DNA of 64,000 nt, taken from contig NZ_JBAIYU010000017.1 of the NCBI RefSeq assembly GCF_036763085.1, positions 1 through 64,000 of the forward strand, given 5' to 3'. Under the pieces are notes generated by a model. The model was not told where the DNA came from. It made no database searches and saw only the letters and a program-made list of their open reading frames with translations. Below, piece by piece: positions 45,466 through 55,719 of the stretch (position 1 is the first letter of the stretch; each line of letters opens with the position of its first letter). Origin of the DNA: JBAIYU01 sp036763085. GTDB lineage: Bacteria; Bacillota; Negativicutes; DSM-1736; Dendrosporobacteraceae. The position numbers and the translations under genes were made by a program.

Positions 45466-46395
45466 ATGATTATAAGTGCAAGTCGCCGAACTGATATTCC
45501 AGCATTTTATAGCGACTGGTTTTTTAACCGCGTACGTGAAGGATTTGTGATGGTTAGGAATCCTATTAATATACATCAAATTAGCAAGATAACCTTAGAT
45601 ACGGGAGTAGTTGATTGTATAGTTTTTTGGACTAAAAATCCTGCGAATATGATAAGTCGGCTGCATCTACTAGAAAAGTATAAATTTTATTTTATGTTTA
45701 CTATAAATCCTTATGGCAAAAATATCGAACTAAATGTACCTCAAAAAAATGATGTAATAAATACATTTATCCAATTATCGAAAATTATAGGTAAAGATAA
45801 AGTGATTTGGAGATATGACCCTATTATTTTAACAGAGGATATTGATCTTAATTACCATTATAAATATTTTGATCATCTTGCTGGCAAACTTGCACCCTTT
45901 ACAAATAAATGTGTTATTAGCTTCCTTTGGATGTATAACAAAACAAAATTCAACCTCAAATCTTTCGCAATAAAACATATTACAGAAGATATGAAGGAAA
46001 CAGCAGTTAAGTCGCTTGCGTTAATTGCGAGTAAGCACGGCTTGAAAATCGTAAGCTGTGCCGAGAGCGACTTCTCAAGCTTAGGTATTACTCCAGCTAA
46101 GTGTATAGACCCACAGCTTATTTCTAAAATAGTAGGAGCTCCTATAATAAACGATAAGGATAAAAATCAGCGAGAGAAATGTGGTTGCATCGCCAGCATA
46201 GATATTGGGGCGTATAGTAGTTGTACGCATAACTGCTTGTACTGCTACGCTAATTCTAATCTAAGAACTGTCTATAAGAATATCAGCGTACATAACCCAA
46301 CTTCGCCGCTGTTATTTGGCGAAGTTGAAGCGAATGATAAGATTTCCGAACGTAAGCTTAAGTCAAGTTGTATTGGACAACAAAGTATGTTTTAG
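45466..46395 (+). CDS. DUF1848 protein (radical SAM-like)
   Basis: 309 aa. MIISASRRTDIPAFYSDWFF at the start and the C-terminal cysteine stretch CGCIASIDIGAYSSCTHNC, followed by LYCYAN, are diagnostic of DUF1848, a family that binds an iron-sulfur cluster through a C-terminal rather than N-terminal motif. Substrate unknown. ATG 45466 follows TTGAGGTGA; a GTG three codons upstream is part of the ribosome site. Confidence 0.86.
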   Translation: MIISASRRTDIPAFYSDWFFNRVREGFVMVRNPINIHQISKITLDTGVVDCIVFWTKNPANMISRLHLLEKYKFYFMFTINPYGKNIELNVPQKNDVINTFIQLSKIIGKDKVIWRYDPIILTEDIDLNYHYKYFDHLAGKLAPFTNKCVISFLWMYNKTKFNLKSFAIKHITEDMKETAVKSLALIASKHGLKIVSCAESDFSSLGITPAKCIDPQLISKIVGAPIINDKDKNQREKCGCIASIDIGAYSSCTHNCLYCYANSNLRTVYKNISVHNPTSPLLFGEVEANDKISERKLKSSCIGQQSMF

Positions 46396-46437
46396 TGGTA
46401 TGAAACTGATTTTGTCGAATTTTAACGGAGGCTAACG

Positions 46438-46716
46438 ATGAAGTTAGAAAACTATATTTTTATATTTGTATTATATATTTTGTGGAATGCAGCAGCTTTC
46501 TTTACAATTTCATATGATAAACGATGTGCCAAGATAAAAGGAAAAAGAAGAATACGAGAGCGCACTTTTTTTCTTTTGTCGGCTTTCTTTGGTGCAGTAG
46601 GAGTGCTGTCGGGAATGTACGTTTTCAGACACAAGACAAAGCATTCGTCTTTTGTTGTATTTGTGCCGTTATTATTATTGTTTAACTGGGGATTAATCTA
46701 CCTAATCTTAAGTTGA
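46438..46716 (+). CDS. DUF1294 membrane protein
   Basis: 92 aa. Three membrane segments and the family motif SYDKRCAKIKGKRRIRERTF, then FRHKTKHSSF. Function unknown. GGAGGCTAACG precedes the start. Confidence 0.85.
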   Translation: MKLENYIFIFVLYILWNAAAFFTISYDKRCAKIKGKRRIRERTFFLLSAFFGAVGVLSGMYVFRHKTKHSSFVVFVPLLLLFNWGLIYLILS

Positions 46717-46767
46717 AATAGGTGGCAGTGTCAGCTTAATTGTTTATTAGTAATTTGTTTGAAAGTA

Positions 46768-46796
46768 TTTACATTGAAACAAAAATAGTGTATACT
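46768..46796 (+). promoter_or_regulatory. Sigma-A promoter for two small genes
   Basis: TTTACA, 17-base spacer, TATACT; followed within 70 bases by the 45-aa gene. Confidence 0.7.
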
Positions 46797-46862
46797 ATAA
46801 TTAATTAATTACTAACAAATAATAAGTATCCACAAAAAGACAAATGACAAGGGGTTGGGTAC

Positions 46863-47000
46863 ATGGCTGATAAAAAAATATGGGTTGGAAGATCAGTATA
46901 CTCCTTGACTTCTATACCTATTGGTATCAAGCAAGATATAAGTAAAATGAAAAGCTTTTTACTAGAACTTACTAATTTAATGAAGTTTCATTATCGGTAA
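46863..47000 (+). CDS. Small protein, 45 aa
   Basis: ATG after AAGGGGTTGGGT. MADKKIWVGRSVYSLTSIPI then GIKQDISKMKSFLLELTNLM. No family recognised; mostly amphipathic. Promoter, ribosome site and stop are all in place. Confidence 0.5.
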   Translation: MADKKIWVGRSVYSLTSIPIGIKQDISKMKSFLLELTNLMKFHYR

Positions 47001-47078
47001 ATTAATTGTGAATGATTATACATATGATGCCAGTAAATGGATAAACTACATGTTATGCTACTATAAGGAGTGATAAGT

Positions 47079-47174
47079 TTGAATTCAAGATTATACCAAA
47101 ATCCGATTGTTGTAATAACAGCACTTATAAGTTTTTATACTCTAGCTATGTCAATTTATGCGATACTCAGATAG
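47079..47174 (+). CDS. Very small membrane protein, 31 aa
   Basis: TTG start eight bases after AAGGAG. MNSRLYQNPIVVITALISFY TLAMSIYAILR is one membrane segment. Lies in the same unit as the 45-aa gene. Confidence 0.5.
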   Translation: MNSRLYQNPIVVITALISFYTLAMSIYAILR

Positions 47175-47197
47175 TATTGAGCTATGTAAAATTTAAA

Positions 47198-47236
47198 TGG
47201 AAGGCGTTTAACTATTTAAGTTAGACGTCTTTTTTA
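47198..47236 (+). terminator. Terminator of the small-gene unit
   Basis: AGGCGTTTAACT pairs with AGTTAGACGTCT (G-T pairs), followed by TTTTTT. Confidence 0.7.
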
Positions 47237-47308
47237 ATGTAAAATAAAACTTCCTCAAATAGGATAAAAATAACAAAACAAAAATCAGTCATTTAAGAGG
47301 TAATAAAA

Positions 47309-47716
47309 ATGAAAGAAGTAACTGCTGCTTTAATATTAAATAATGGAAAGATTTTAGTAGCAAAACGATCCTCAGATGATGATCTAGCTAACTTATGGGA
47401 GTTTCCTGGGGGAAAAATAGAACTTGGTGAGTCGCCTGAAAGTTGTCTAATCCGAGAACTGGATGAAGAGTTAGGGATAAAAGTGAATGTCGGCGATTTT
47501 TTCATGGAAACTGTTCATGAGTATGATAAAGGGGTAATTAAGCTTATTGCATATTGGGTATTTTGGAAAAGTGGTACGATTGCTCTCAATGTACACGAAG
47601 AAGTAGCCTGGGCAACAAAAGAAACTATTTTGCAATATAATTTTGCCCCTGCTGACGTACCAATCGTTACGAAGCTGCTATCCGAACCATATTGGAAAGA
47701 GCTTGAAGATGATTAA
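47309..47716 (+). CDS. NUDIX hydrolase, MutT-like
   Basis: 135 aa. The NUDIX box is complete: Gly35, Glu41, then Arg49-Glu50-Leu51-x-Glu53-Glu54-x-Gly56. The start MKEVTAALILNNGKILVAKR and the FPGGKIE turn are typical of 8-oxo-dGTP diphosphatases. Substrate not proven. Confidence 0.88.
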   Translation: MKEVTAALILNNGKILVAKRSSDDDLANLWEFPGGKIELGESPESCLIRELDEELGIKVNVGDFFMETVHEYDKGVIKLIAYWVFWKSGTIALNVHEEVAWATKETILQYNFAPADVPIVTKLLSEPYWKELEDD

Positions 47717-47797
47717 TGCGAATACGCGAAAAATTCATTCTATTTCAATATAACTGGAATATAATGCTATCAAAAAGTATGAAAGAAGGGCTAGGGC

Positions 47798-48280
47798 TTG
47801 CAAGATGAGTGCGATGTAATGCCTGACATACTAACAGAGGAATATAAAGCTGTACTAAAAAACTTAGCAAGTAAGTTTACGGATATATTAGGATACAAAG
47901 TGGATTTTGTTCTTAGAATTCAGGATAAGCAGCATTGGCATATTTCATATATAAGTCAAAATGGATTTGCTTTGATAGTTAGTCTTTGTAATACGTCTGG
48001 CTCACGATTATATAATGGCTTTTATGTAGATAGACCAACGGTATTCATTTATCGCTTCGATGTAAGGCCGTCAGGAAAAGGTTTCGGATCGAAAATAATA
48101 GATATATTACTTGGAGAAATATACCTTAAGACGAATTTTGAACGAGTAGGTCTTTTATCTAATGCAAAAGTAGACGGGTTTTGGTGTAAGTTGGGGTTTG
48201 AGCATTTTGGCAGCGATGAAAAATGGATGAAATTCGATCTTACTAATAAAAAATACTATACTCAAAATCTTTTTACATAA
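47798..48280 (+). CDS. GNAT-type acetyltransferase-like protein
   Basis: 160 aa. The acetyl-CoA loop is seen in YRFDVRPSGKGFGSKIIDIL, and the C-terminal GFWCKLGFEHFG fits the last GNAT strands. Substrate unknown. The start is TTG (47798) after AAGGGCTAGGG, or ATG at 47819 without a clear ribosome site. Confidence 0.65.
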   Translation: MQDECDVMPDILTEEYKAVLKNLASKFTDILGYKVDFVLRIQDKQHWHISYISQNGFALIVSLCNTSGSRLYNGFYVDRPTVFIYRFDVRPSGKGFGSKIIDILLGEIYLKTNFERVGLLSNAKVDGFWCKLGFEHFGSDEKWMKFDLTNKKYYTQNLFT

Positions 48281-48354
48281 CATCTTTTGGCAAAAATTGA
48301 CAAATAGCTTATAATATAATTACCATATAAGGGGCGATGTGGAGGCGAGAAAGC

Positions 48355-48522
48355 ATGGAGATTGACGAATTAGCCAAAATTAGGCTAAAAATTGCCGATT
48401 TATCAAATCGGCTTTGTTATCAAAACGAAGAACCCGAGATTAAAGAACGTATAATGGCTGAATTGGAAAAACTAAGTGAAGAATATATTAAGCTTAAGAA
48501 TAAATCTTATATAAAAGTTTAG
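48355..48522 (+). CDS. Small coiled-coil protein, 55 aa
   Basis: MEIDELAKIRLKIADLSNRL and the rest form two charged helices with leucine or isoleucine spacing. It recalls Spo0E-type hairpins but lacks SQxLD, so no function is assigned. ATG 48355 follows GGAGG; an ATG at 48337 would include the ribosome site. Confidence 0.6.
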   Translation: MEIDELAKIRLKIADLSNRLCYQNEEPEIKERIMAELEKLSEEYIKLKNKSYIKV

Positions 48523-48532
48523 AAATGTTTAA

Positions 48533-48560
48533 TAGCACGGTCTCATGACCGTGCTTTGTT
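48533..48560 (+). terminator. Terminator after the coiled-coil gene
   Basis: AGCACGGTC and GACCGTGCT around TCAT. Confidence 0.85.
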
Positions 48561-48707
48561 ATTGGATAAATTTACAGGTAAATTTTAAGGTACAGACATG
48601 GATAATTTTTGATTAAAATAATTAATTAAATTATTTTAACTACAGTGATTGACACAATATGACCAAATATGATATTTTAAAAATACTTTGTATTTAGGAG
48701 GTTATTA

Positions 48708-49319
48708 ATGAGTACTGGTAACACGCAAAATGTAAAAATTACTGTTGCAGATCCTTCGGCATTAGGTTTAGTTGGACTTGCTATGGTTACACTGGTTGCA
48801 TCGTCCCAAAAATTAGGAATAACTACAGGGGTAGCGTTTGTATTGCCTTGGGCTATTTTCTTAGGTGCTATTGCCCAATTAATTGCTAGTATTTATGATT
48901 TCAAGCACAACAATATTTTAGGAGCAACTACATTTGGCGCCTATGCTTTATTCTGGTTTGGTGTAGGAACTAGCTGGCTGATAAAATTAGGTGTTTTTGG
49001 TCCTGCTCTAGCTGCTACCGCTGATCCAAAACAATTAGCATTTGCATTTATTGGATATTTAATCTTTTCCTTATTTTTGACTATTGGCTTCATGGAAACA
49101 AACAAAGTTCTTTTTTCAATTCTCGTCCTTATTGATATTCTTTTACTTTGTTTAGCGATTGATACTTACAGTGCTAACCATACAGCACATACTATTGCAG
49201 CTTGGTCTGAATTGATAATCTCTTTACTATCTTTCTATGGTTCAGGTGCAGTGGTTCTAAATCATCACTTTGGCAAAGTGTTTTTACCTGTTGGAAAGCC
49301 TTTTGGCATTTTTAAATAA
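48708..49319 (+). CDS. Acetate/succinate transporter, GPR1/FUN34/YaaH family
   Basis: 203 aa with six membrane segments. The entrance motif normally written NPAPLGL appears as DPSALGLVGLAMVT, and GATTFGAYALFWFG is typical. Family members such as SatP move acetate and succinate with protons. AGGAGG precedes the ATG. Single gene with its own terminator. Confidence 0.85.
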   Translation: MSTGNTQNVKITVADPSALGLVGLAMVTLVASSQKLGITTGVAFVLPWAIFLGAIAQLIASIYDFKHNNILGATTFGAYALFWFGVGTSWLIKLGVFGPALAATADPKQLAFAFIGYLIFSLFLTIGFMETNKVLFSILVLIDILLLCLAIDTYSANHTAHTIAAWSELIISLLSFYGSGAVVLNHHFGKVFLPVGKPFGIFK

Positions 49320-49325
49320 AATCAT

Positions 49326-49362
49326 TAATAGCCCTCTATCAGCTGATAGAGGGCTATATTTT
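49326..49362 (+). terminator. Terminator after the acetate transporter gene
   Basis: ATAGCCCTCTATCAG and CTGATAGAGGGCTAT, then TTTTT. Confidence 0.92.
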
Positions 49363-49490
49363 TGCCTCATTATGACTCTTTCCACTTATATTACGCTGTT
49401 GCTATAGTTTCATTTTAAGTTCTTTAGCAATACCAATTAAGATGGCATAATATATTATAAGGTTGAGAACCAAAGGAAGGAGTGCTGTAC

Positions 49491-50060
49491 ATGAGAAAGA
49501 TTAATTTGGATGAACTTAGAATAATGGCCGAAAATGCAAAAGCCGGTCTAAAAACAGTTGCCGAAAACCTTGGACGCCCGGTTAAGATATATATTCATTG
49601 GTCAGCTGGACATTATGATCAATATTATAATGACTATCATATTAATATCGGTAAAAATGGCGAATTATTTGTCAGTACGGACGATTTTAATGAATATAAG
49701 CTGCACACCTATCACCGTAACAGTGGTGCAGTTGCGATATCTGCTGCTTGCGCTTATAATGCTCACTCGGCTAATGATCTAGGCCCAGAGCCTCCTACTG
49801 ACTATCAGATAGAGGGAATTGCTCAATCACTAGCAGTTCTAACAAAAGCATTAGATATACCTATTGATAATAAACATGTTATGACTCATGCTGAAGCTGC
49901 GGATAATTTGGATGGTGATTTTCGTTGGCATGAACCTTATGGTCCCGCATCTACTGTTGAACGATGGGATTTTTGGGTAATAAAAGAAGGAGACGAACCT
50001 GGGTCCGGTGGGGATATTTTGCGCGGTAAGGGAGTCTGGTACTGCAATAATGGGCTTTAA
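49491..50060 (+). CDS. N-acetylmuramoyl-L-alanine amidase-like (type 2 fold)
   Basis: 189 aa. Zinc-site candidates are the His of IYIHWSAGHYD, the His of KHVMTHAEA and the His of DFRWHEPYG, in the order found in PGRP/amidase-2 domains; a calcium-like HSANDLGPEPPT loop lies between. No signal peptide, so it may be released by a holin, come from phage, or act after lysis. AAGGAGTGCTGTAC sets the start at 49491. Confidence 0.7.
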   Translation: MRKINLDELRIMAENAKAGLKTVAENLGRPVKIYIHWSAGHYDQYYNDYHINIGKNGELFVSTDDFNEYKLHTYHRNSGAVAISAACAYNAHSANDLGPEPPTDYQIEGIAQSLAVLTKALDIPIDNKHVMTHAEAADNLDGDFRWHEPYGPASTVERWDFWVIKEGDEPGSGGDILRGKGVWYCNNGL

Positions 50061-50119
50061 TTTTAAAAAGGCTTTTGCTCAAGGTGAAGTAGATACTATA
50101 CTAATCGTGCCTTTTTGAG

Positions 50120-50152
50120 AAAGTAAAAAACCTCACTATAGAGTGAGGTTTA
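50120..50152 (-). terminator. Terminator of the tRNA cluster
   Basis: AAACCTCACT and AGTGAGGTTT pair around CTATAG; read on the minus strand it ends in TTTTTT. Confidence 0.85.
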
Positions 50153-50162
50153 ATTAGCATTG

Positions 50163-50240
50163 TGGTGGCGGCGCAGGGATTTGAACCCCGGACACTTCGG
50201 GTATGAACCGAATGCTCTAGCCAGCTGAGCTACGCCGCCA
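50163..50240 (-). tRNA. tRNA-Met (CAT)
   Basis: Acceptor TGGCGGC pairs with GCCGCCA, CCA is encoded, the anticodon loop is TTCATAC and the T arm GGGGTTCAAATCCC fits. Last of three tRNAs on the minus strand. Elongator or isoleucine (modified CAT) use cannot be told from sequence alone. Confidence 0.93.
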
Positions 50241-50245
50241 AAATA

Positions 50246-50330
50246 TGGTGGATGGGGTTGGATTCGAACCAACGAAGGCAGAGCCGGCAGATTTACAGTC
50301 TGCTCCCTTTAGCCACTCGGGAACCCATCC
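50246..50330 (-). tRNA. tRNA-Tyr (GTA)
   Basis: 85 bases with the long variable arm of tyrosine tRNAs, anticodon loop CTGTAAA, T arm TTGGTTCGAATCCAA and encoded CCA. Confidence 0.94.
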
Positions 50331-50334
50331 ATTA

Positions 50335-50410
50335 TGGAGCTGGCAAGAGGACTTGAACCCCCAACCTGCTGATTACAAGTCAGCTGCTCTACCAATTGAG
50401 CTATGCCAGC
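50335..50410 (-). tRNA. tRNA-Thr (TGT)
   Basis: 76 bases, acceptor GCTGGCA/TGCCAGC, anticodon loop TTGTAAT, encoded CCA. First of the three genes to be transcribed. Confidence 0.94.
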
Positions 50411-50495
50411 AAATCGCATTAGCGACAATATGCATTATATATCATATTTACGATATATGTCAACTGAATTTTTATGTAGATTTTATGGAATTAAA

Positions 50496-50524
50496 TAGGG
50501 GTGGACATTTCCACCCCTATTTGG
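50496..50524 (-). terminator. Terminator after the Thr-rich gene
   Basis: AAATAGGGGTGG and CCACCCCTATTT pair around ACATTT. Confidence 0.85.
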
Positions 50525-50543
50525 TATTGTTACTAAGGATATA

Positions 50544-50771
50544 TTATGCAGGCATTTCCGAAGTCCCTGAAGTATATAACGGCTTTTCTTCAGCGCTTGA
50601 TTCAAGACCTGTGCCTTTAAAAGCGTTTTCATTTTGAATAGTAGGCGAAGAGGCGTTGGTAGTAGTTGTTGATGATGATGTTGTTGGAGTAGTAATAGTA
50701 GTAATAATGTTATTAGGAGTATCAGTGTCGGTATAGGCATTAGTAATTGGGTTATTACGTTCATTATCCAT
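50544..50771 (-). CDS. Thr/Ser-rich disordered small protein
   Basis: 75 aa from ATG 50771, nine bases after AAGAGGTGAT. Middle part is almost only Thr, Ser, Pro and Asn (NNIITTITTPTTSSSTTTTN); the end KPLYTSGTSEMPA is more ordinary. No signal peptide or domain. Ribosome site and downstream terminator support expression. Slippage-prone repeats may alter its length between strains. Confidence 0.55.
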   Translation of the reverse strand: MDNERNNPITNAYTDTDTPNNIITTITTPTTSSSTTTTNASSPTIQNENAFKGTGLESSAEEKPLYTSGTSEMPA

Positions 50772-50994
50772 AATTATCACCTCTTGTGTATTTTTAGTGT
50801 AAAAGCGTTATTCTAATTTTTAAATAATCACCTCCTGAAAAATAGTTTCCCCAAAAGTTTTTTTTACGAACTAAATTTTTTTGTTTTTTGGAAGGTATTA
50901 TTTTCTTTTGTATTTTTCAAAAAGGAATATTTTGAATTTAACCGAAATTCATTTATATGTAATATTATTTTAAGTAAAAGAGATGTGAGTAAAA

Positions 50995-51567
50995 ATGGGA
51001 CAAACAACAATCTGCGATAGATTATTCACGGAAGGATCGATTGTGCCTGCAGCTCGCACTATTAGTGATTTTAAATGTGCGTTATCAAGCACTAGTGCCC
51101 AAAGTGTAATATTGTTATTTGGCGATATTATTGTATTACCCGAACTTATAGCCGAGGCTAAAAAATATAATAAGCGGTTGCTTGTACATTTAGACTTGTT
51201 AGGCGGTTTTGGAAAAGATAAAGCTGGCATTAAATTCTTGGCTAGAATGGGAGTCACTGGTGCTATTACTACTAAACCCCAACTGGTAAAATATGCTCGT
51301 GAAGAGGGCATGATTGTAATTCAAAGACTTTTTTTAATGGATTCAGAAGCGCTGCGTTCTGGAATTCATCTATTACATAGTTGTAAACCAGACGCGGTAG
51401 AAATATTGCCTGCTTCTGTTCCAGCTGCTACAATACAAGAACTTTTTAAAGAGACTGGGTTGCCAATTTTAGCTGGTGGTCTAATCTATACTGCCGAAGA
51501 TGCGAAGACTGCATTAAGTCGAGGTATCCATGCTGTAAGTACCAGCAGACGAGAATTATGGAAATAA
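50995..51567 (+). CDS. glpP: Glycerol-3-phosphate responsive antiterminator GlpP
   Basis: 190 aa. GlpP binds glycerol-3-phosphate and then the leader RNA of glp genes, preventing termination. Family stretches: SVILLFGDIIVLPELI, LLVHLDLLGGFGKDKAGIKF, TTKPQLVKYA, DAVEILPA and PILAGGLIY. The genes it should control follow directly, each with a structured leader. GAGATGTGAG is a weak ribosome site. Confidence 0.92.
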   Translation: MGQTTICDRLFTEGSIVPAARTISDFKCALSSTSAQSVILLFGDIIVLPELIAEAKKYNKRLLVHLDLLGGFGKDKAGIKFLARMGVTGAITTKPQLVKYAREEGMIVIQRLFLMDSEALRSGIHLLHSCKPDAVEILPASVPAATIQELFKETGLPILAGGLIYTAEDAKTALSRGIHAVSTSRRELWK

Positions 51568-51645
51568 AATAATTTTTTTAATTTAAAGGAATATTATGAC
51601 AAATGTCTAATATCATTTATTAAGTAAATATTTTGGACGAGAGAT

Positions 51646-51705
51646 ACTAGAGAAGTTCATTATAGATTTAGTCATGCAGGCTAGGTTTGTTTTGGGCTTC
51701 TTTTT
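51646..51705 (+). promoter_or_regulatory. Leader of glpF with candidate GlpP target and terminator
   Basis: CTAGAGAAGTT overlaps the 5' arm (GAAGTTC, 51652-51658) of a stem closed by GGGCTTC (51694-51700), then TTTTT. A related CTAGAGAGTT occurs before the glpA-type gene. Confidence 0.4.
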
Positions 51706-51790
51706 CTATGTCTAGTCTAATGCTAAAAGGGGTTGATATCAGACAACAAAAATTTCGGACTTATAAAAATTTAATGAGGGGGATCGTATT

Positions 51791-52516
51791 ATGACAAATT
51801 TATTTGGTGAATTTTTTGGTACTATGGTGTTAATGATTTTTGGTTGTGGTGTTGTCGCTAACTGCCTTCTTAAAAAATCAAAAGCTGAAGGCGCAGGCTG
51901 GATGGTAATTACCGCAGGTTGGGCATTTGGTGTAGTTCTCGGCGTTTTTTCAGCGGTTGCTACGGGAGCTCCGCAAGCCGATTTGAACCCAGCAGTAACT
52001 CTTGCTAAAACTTTTATGGGCGTTTATACTATGCCTCAAGCTATTGCGACAATGGGCGCTGAATTACTTGGCGGTATCGTTGGTGCAACGATTGTTTGGT
52101 TGGCTTTCTTACCACACTGGGAAGTTACTGAAGATAAAGGTGCTAAACTTGCGATATTCTGCACAGCTCCTGCTATTCGTAACACTGGCGCTAACTTACT
52201 TTGTGAAATTATTGCCACTGCAATGCTTGTACTAATGATTTTTGCTATATTCTCTAAAAATACTGGAAGCATTCCAGCAGGCTTTGGTCCATACTTGGTA
52301 GGTATTTTGGTTTGGGCATTAGGTTTAAGCTTGGGCGGTCCTACTGGTTATGCGCTAAACCCTGCTCGTGATCTTGGACCTCGTATCGCACATGCAATTC
52401 TTCCGATTGCTGGTAAAGGTGATTCCGACTGGGGATATTCATGGATTCCAGTTGTTGGTCCTCTTGCCGGTGCAGCAGTTGCATATGTTATCGGTCATGC
52501 TATAGGCTTAATGTAA
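51791..52516 (+). CDS. glpF: Glycerol facilitator (aquaglyceroporin)
   Basis: 241 aa, six membrane segments and two half-helices with the NPA boxes DLNPAVTLAK and ALNPARDLGPR; the aspartate after the second NPA is the glycerol-channel mark. GAGGGGGATC lies before the ATG. Followed by glpK, which traps glycerol as its phosphate. Confidence 0.94.
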   Translation: MTNLFGEFFGTMVLMIFGCGVVANCLLKKSKAEGAGWMVITAGWAFGVVLGVFSAVATGAPQADLNPAVTLAKTFMGVYTMPQAIATMGAELLGGIVGATIVWLAFLPHWEVTEDKGAKLAIFCTAPAIRNTGANLLCEIIATAMLVLMIFAIFSKNTGSIPAGFGPYLVGILVWALGLSLGGPTGYALNPARDLGPRIAHAILPIAGKGDSDWGYSWIPVVGPLAGAAVAYVIGHAIGLM

Positions 52517-52592
52517 TATAAACACTTATTGGTATTTAAGGTATTTGATTATGGTTGGTATTTAGTTTGATTGTTAATAAAAATATATTTGA

Positions 52593-54101
<1,509 letters not shown>

Positions 54102-54127
54102 ACTAATTTACTATAAATAAATACGGG

Positions 54128-54212
54128 CTAGAGAGTTAAGAGACGGTCCTTTAGGGCGACTGCTTTGATATTAAAGCAGTCGCCCTTGGGTCGTCTCTTT
54201 TCTGATATATAA
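54128..54212 (+). promoter_or_regulatory. Leader terminator between glpK and the glpA-type gene
   Basis: AGAGACG (54140-) pairs with CGTCTCT; inside, AGGGCGACTGCTTT and AAAGCAGTCGCCCT form a 14-bp stem; TTTTCT follows. CTAGAGAGTT sits at the 5' edge, the same motif as before glpF, so GlpP may open it (inference). Confidence 0.6.
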
Positions 54213-54246
54213 GATATATTAATGCCCGTGGATAAAGAGGAGTGAC

Positions 54247-55719
54247 ATGATGCAAAAGGTAACCAAGGCAGATATCGTAATTATTGGCGGAGGTATCGTA
54301 GGTACAGCTATTGCTAGAGACTTGTCAAAGTATAAGCTTGATGTTGTTTTAGTTGAAAAACAGCCTGATGTGGCTGCTGGAACTACTAAAGCAAATAGTG
54401 CTATACTTCATGCGGGATTTGACGCACACCCAGATACTTTGAAGGCAAAATTAAATGTGCGTGGCAATGCGCTGTATCACGAGCTAGAAAAAGAATTGAA
54501 TTTGGATATCAAGTGGACAGGCTCTTTGGTTGTCGCAAAAACAGATGAAGAAATGGAAACTATAAACGAGCTATTAGTACGTGGAAATGAAAATGGCGTA
54601 CCAGGGCTTGAAATTCTGTCTAAAGATGAAGTGTTAGCAAAAGAACCTAATCTATCAACAGATGTTAAAGGAGCACTTTGGGCGCCTTCTGCTGGTATAT
54701 TTCTGCCTTTTGGCGCAGCAGTAGCATTTGCTGATAACGCTATAATGAATGGCGTAAAGGTAATAACTGAATGTACAGTCGAGGAAATATTAATTGAAAA
54801 TGGACAGGTTACAGGTGTCCAAACAGACAAGGGAACAATAAACTGCAAATACGTAATTAATGCTGCTGGCGTACACGCCGATGATATTAGTCGTACTGTA
54901 GGTGACAATAGTTTTAGTATTAAGCCACGTAAAGGTGAGTATATTTTATTTGACCGTAAAGTTGGCGGTTTAGTAAACACCGTAGTTTTCCCAGCTCCTA
55001 GTAAAGTAAGTAAAGGTATATTGATTTGCCCCACTGTTCACGGTAATTTTTTTATTGGACCTAACGCACAAGATATTGAAAATAAAGAAGATATATCAAC
55101 AAGCCCAACTGGTATGTCTGAAATAATTGATAGAGCTCAAGGCTTATTGCCGCACATTCCTCTTAGGGAAGCCATAACTCAGTTTTCAGGAATAAGAGCA
55201 GCAGCCGATTGCGGAGATTTTGTAATACGTAAGTCTGACTACGCTGCAGGGCTTATACATGCAGCAGGTATTCAGTCACCTGGGCTAACAGCTGCACCTG
55301 CCATTGCTGAGTTTGTAACTGAGATATTAGAAAAAGATGGTCTGCAATTAATTAAAAAAGATGACTTTAAACCTGAAAGCACAAAGCAGATAATATTTAA
55401 AGAGCTTAGCTTAGATGAAAAGCAATCTCTTATCGAGGAAAATCCCCTTTACGGACGCGTGATATGCCGCTGTGAGACCATAACTGAAGGAGAAATTGTT
55501 GCAGCAATCCATCAGCCATGCGGCGCAAAAACGGTAGACGGAATCAAACGCCGGACTCGAGCTGGTATGGGGAGATGTCAAGGTGGATTCTGCGGTCCGC
55601 GCGTAACAGCAATTTTGGCAAGAGAGTTAAATATTTCGGTTGCCGAGGTACGTAAAGAAACAGCAGGATCATATCTGTTTTTCGAGAAAATTCCTGGAGA
55701 TTGTGAGGTTAAGAGCTAA
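54247..55719 (+). CDS. FAD-dependent glycerol-3-phosphate dehydrogenase-type oxidoreductase
   Basis: 490 aa. N-terminal FAD fold IVIIGGGIVGTAIARDL, a DAO domain, and a C-terminal BFD-like [2Fe-2S] domain with CRCETITEGE and GRCQGGFCGP. This GlpA-like architecture occurs with the next two genes in anaerobic Firmicutes and oxidises glycerol-3-phosphate to dihydroxyacetone phosphate. GAGGAGTGAC precedes ATG 54247. Overlaps the next gene by one base (TAATG). Not named glpA because hydroxyacid oxidases share the fold. Confidence 0.85.
   Translation: MMQKVTKADIVIIGGGIVGTAIARDLSKYKLDVVLVEKQPDVAAGTTKANSAILHAGFDAHPDTLKAKLNVRGNALYHELEKELNLDIKWTGSLVVAKTDEEMETINELLVRGNENGVPGLEILSKDEVLAKEPNLSTDVKGALWAPSAGIFLPFGAAVAFADNAIMNGVKVITECTVEEILIENGQVTGVQTDKGTINCKYVINAAGVHADDISRTVGDNSFSIKPRKGEYILFDRKVGGLVNTVVFPAPSKVSKGILICPTVHGNFFIGPNAQDIENKEDISTSPTGMSEIIDRAQGLLPHIPLREAITQFSGIRAAADCGDFVIRKSDYAAGLIHAAGIQSPGLTAAPAIAEFVTEILEKDGLQLIKKDDFKPESTKQIIFKELSLDEKQSLIEENPLYGRVICRCETITEGEIVAAIHQPCGAKTVDGIKRRTRAGMGRCQGGFCGPRVTAILARELNISVAEVRKETAGSYLFFEKIPGDCEVKS

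Noticed and set aside
48297..48330. TTGACA...TATAAT before the 55-aa gene as a promoter
   Set aside because: The spacer is only 12 bases, too short for sigma-A.
50245..50637. 130-residue plus-strand frame
   Set aside because: Runs through the complement of tRNA-Tyr and tRNA-Thr; its protein is the familiar false ORF opposite tRNAs.
54477..55034. 185-residue minus-strand frame
   Set aside because: Antisense to the FAD dehydrogenase gene, with no start signal.
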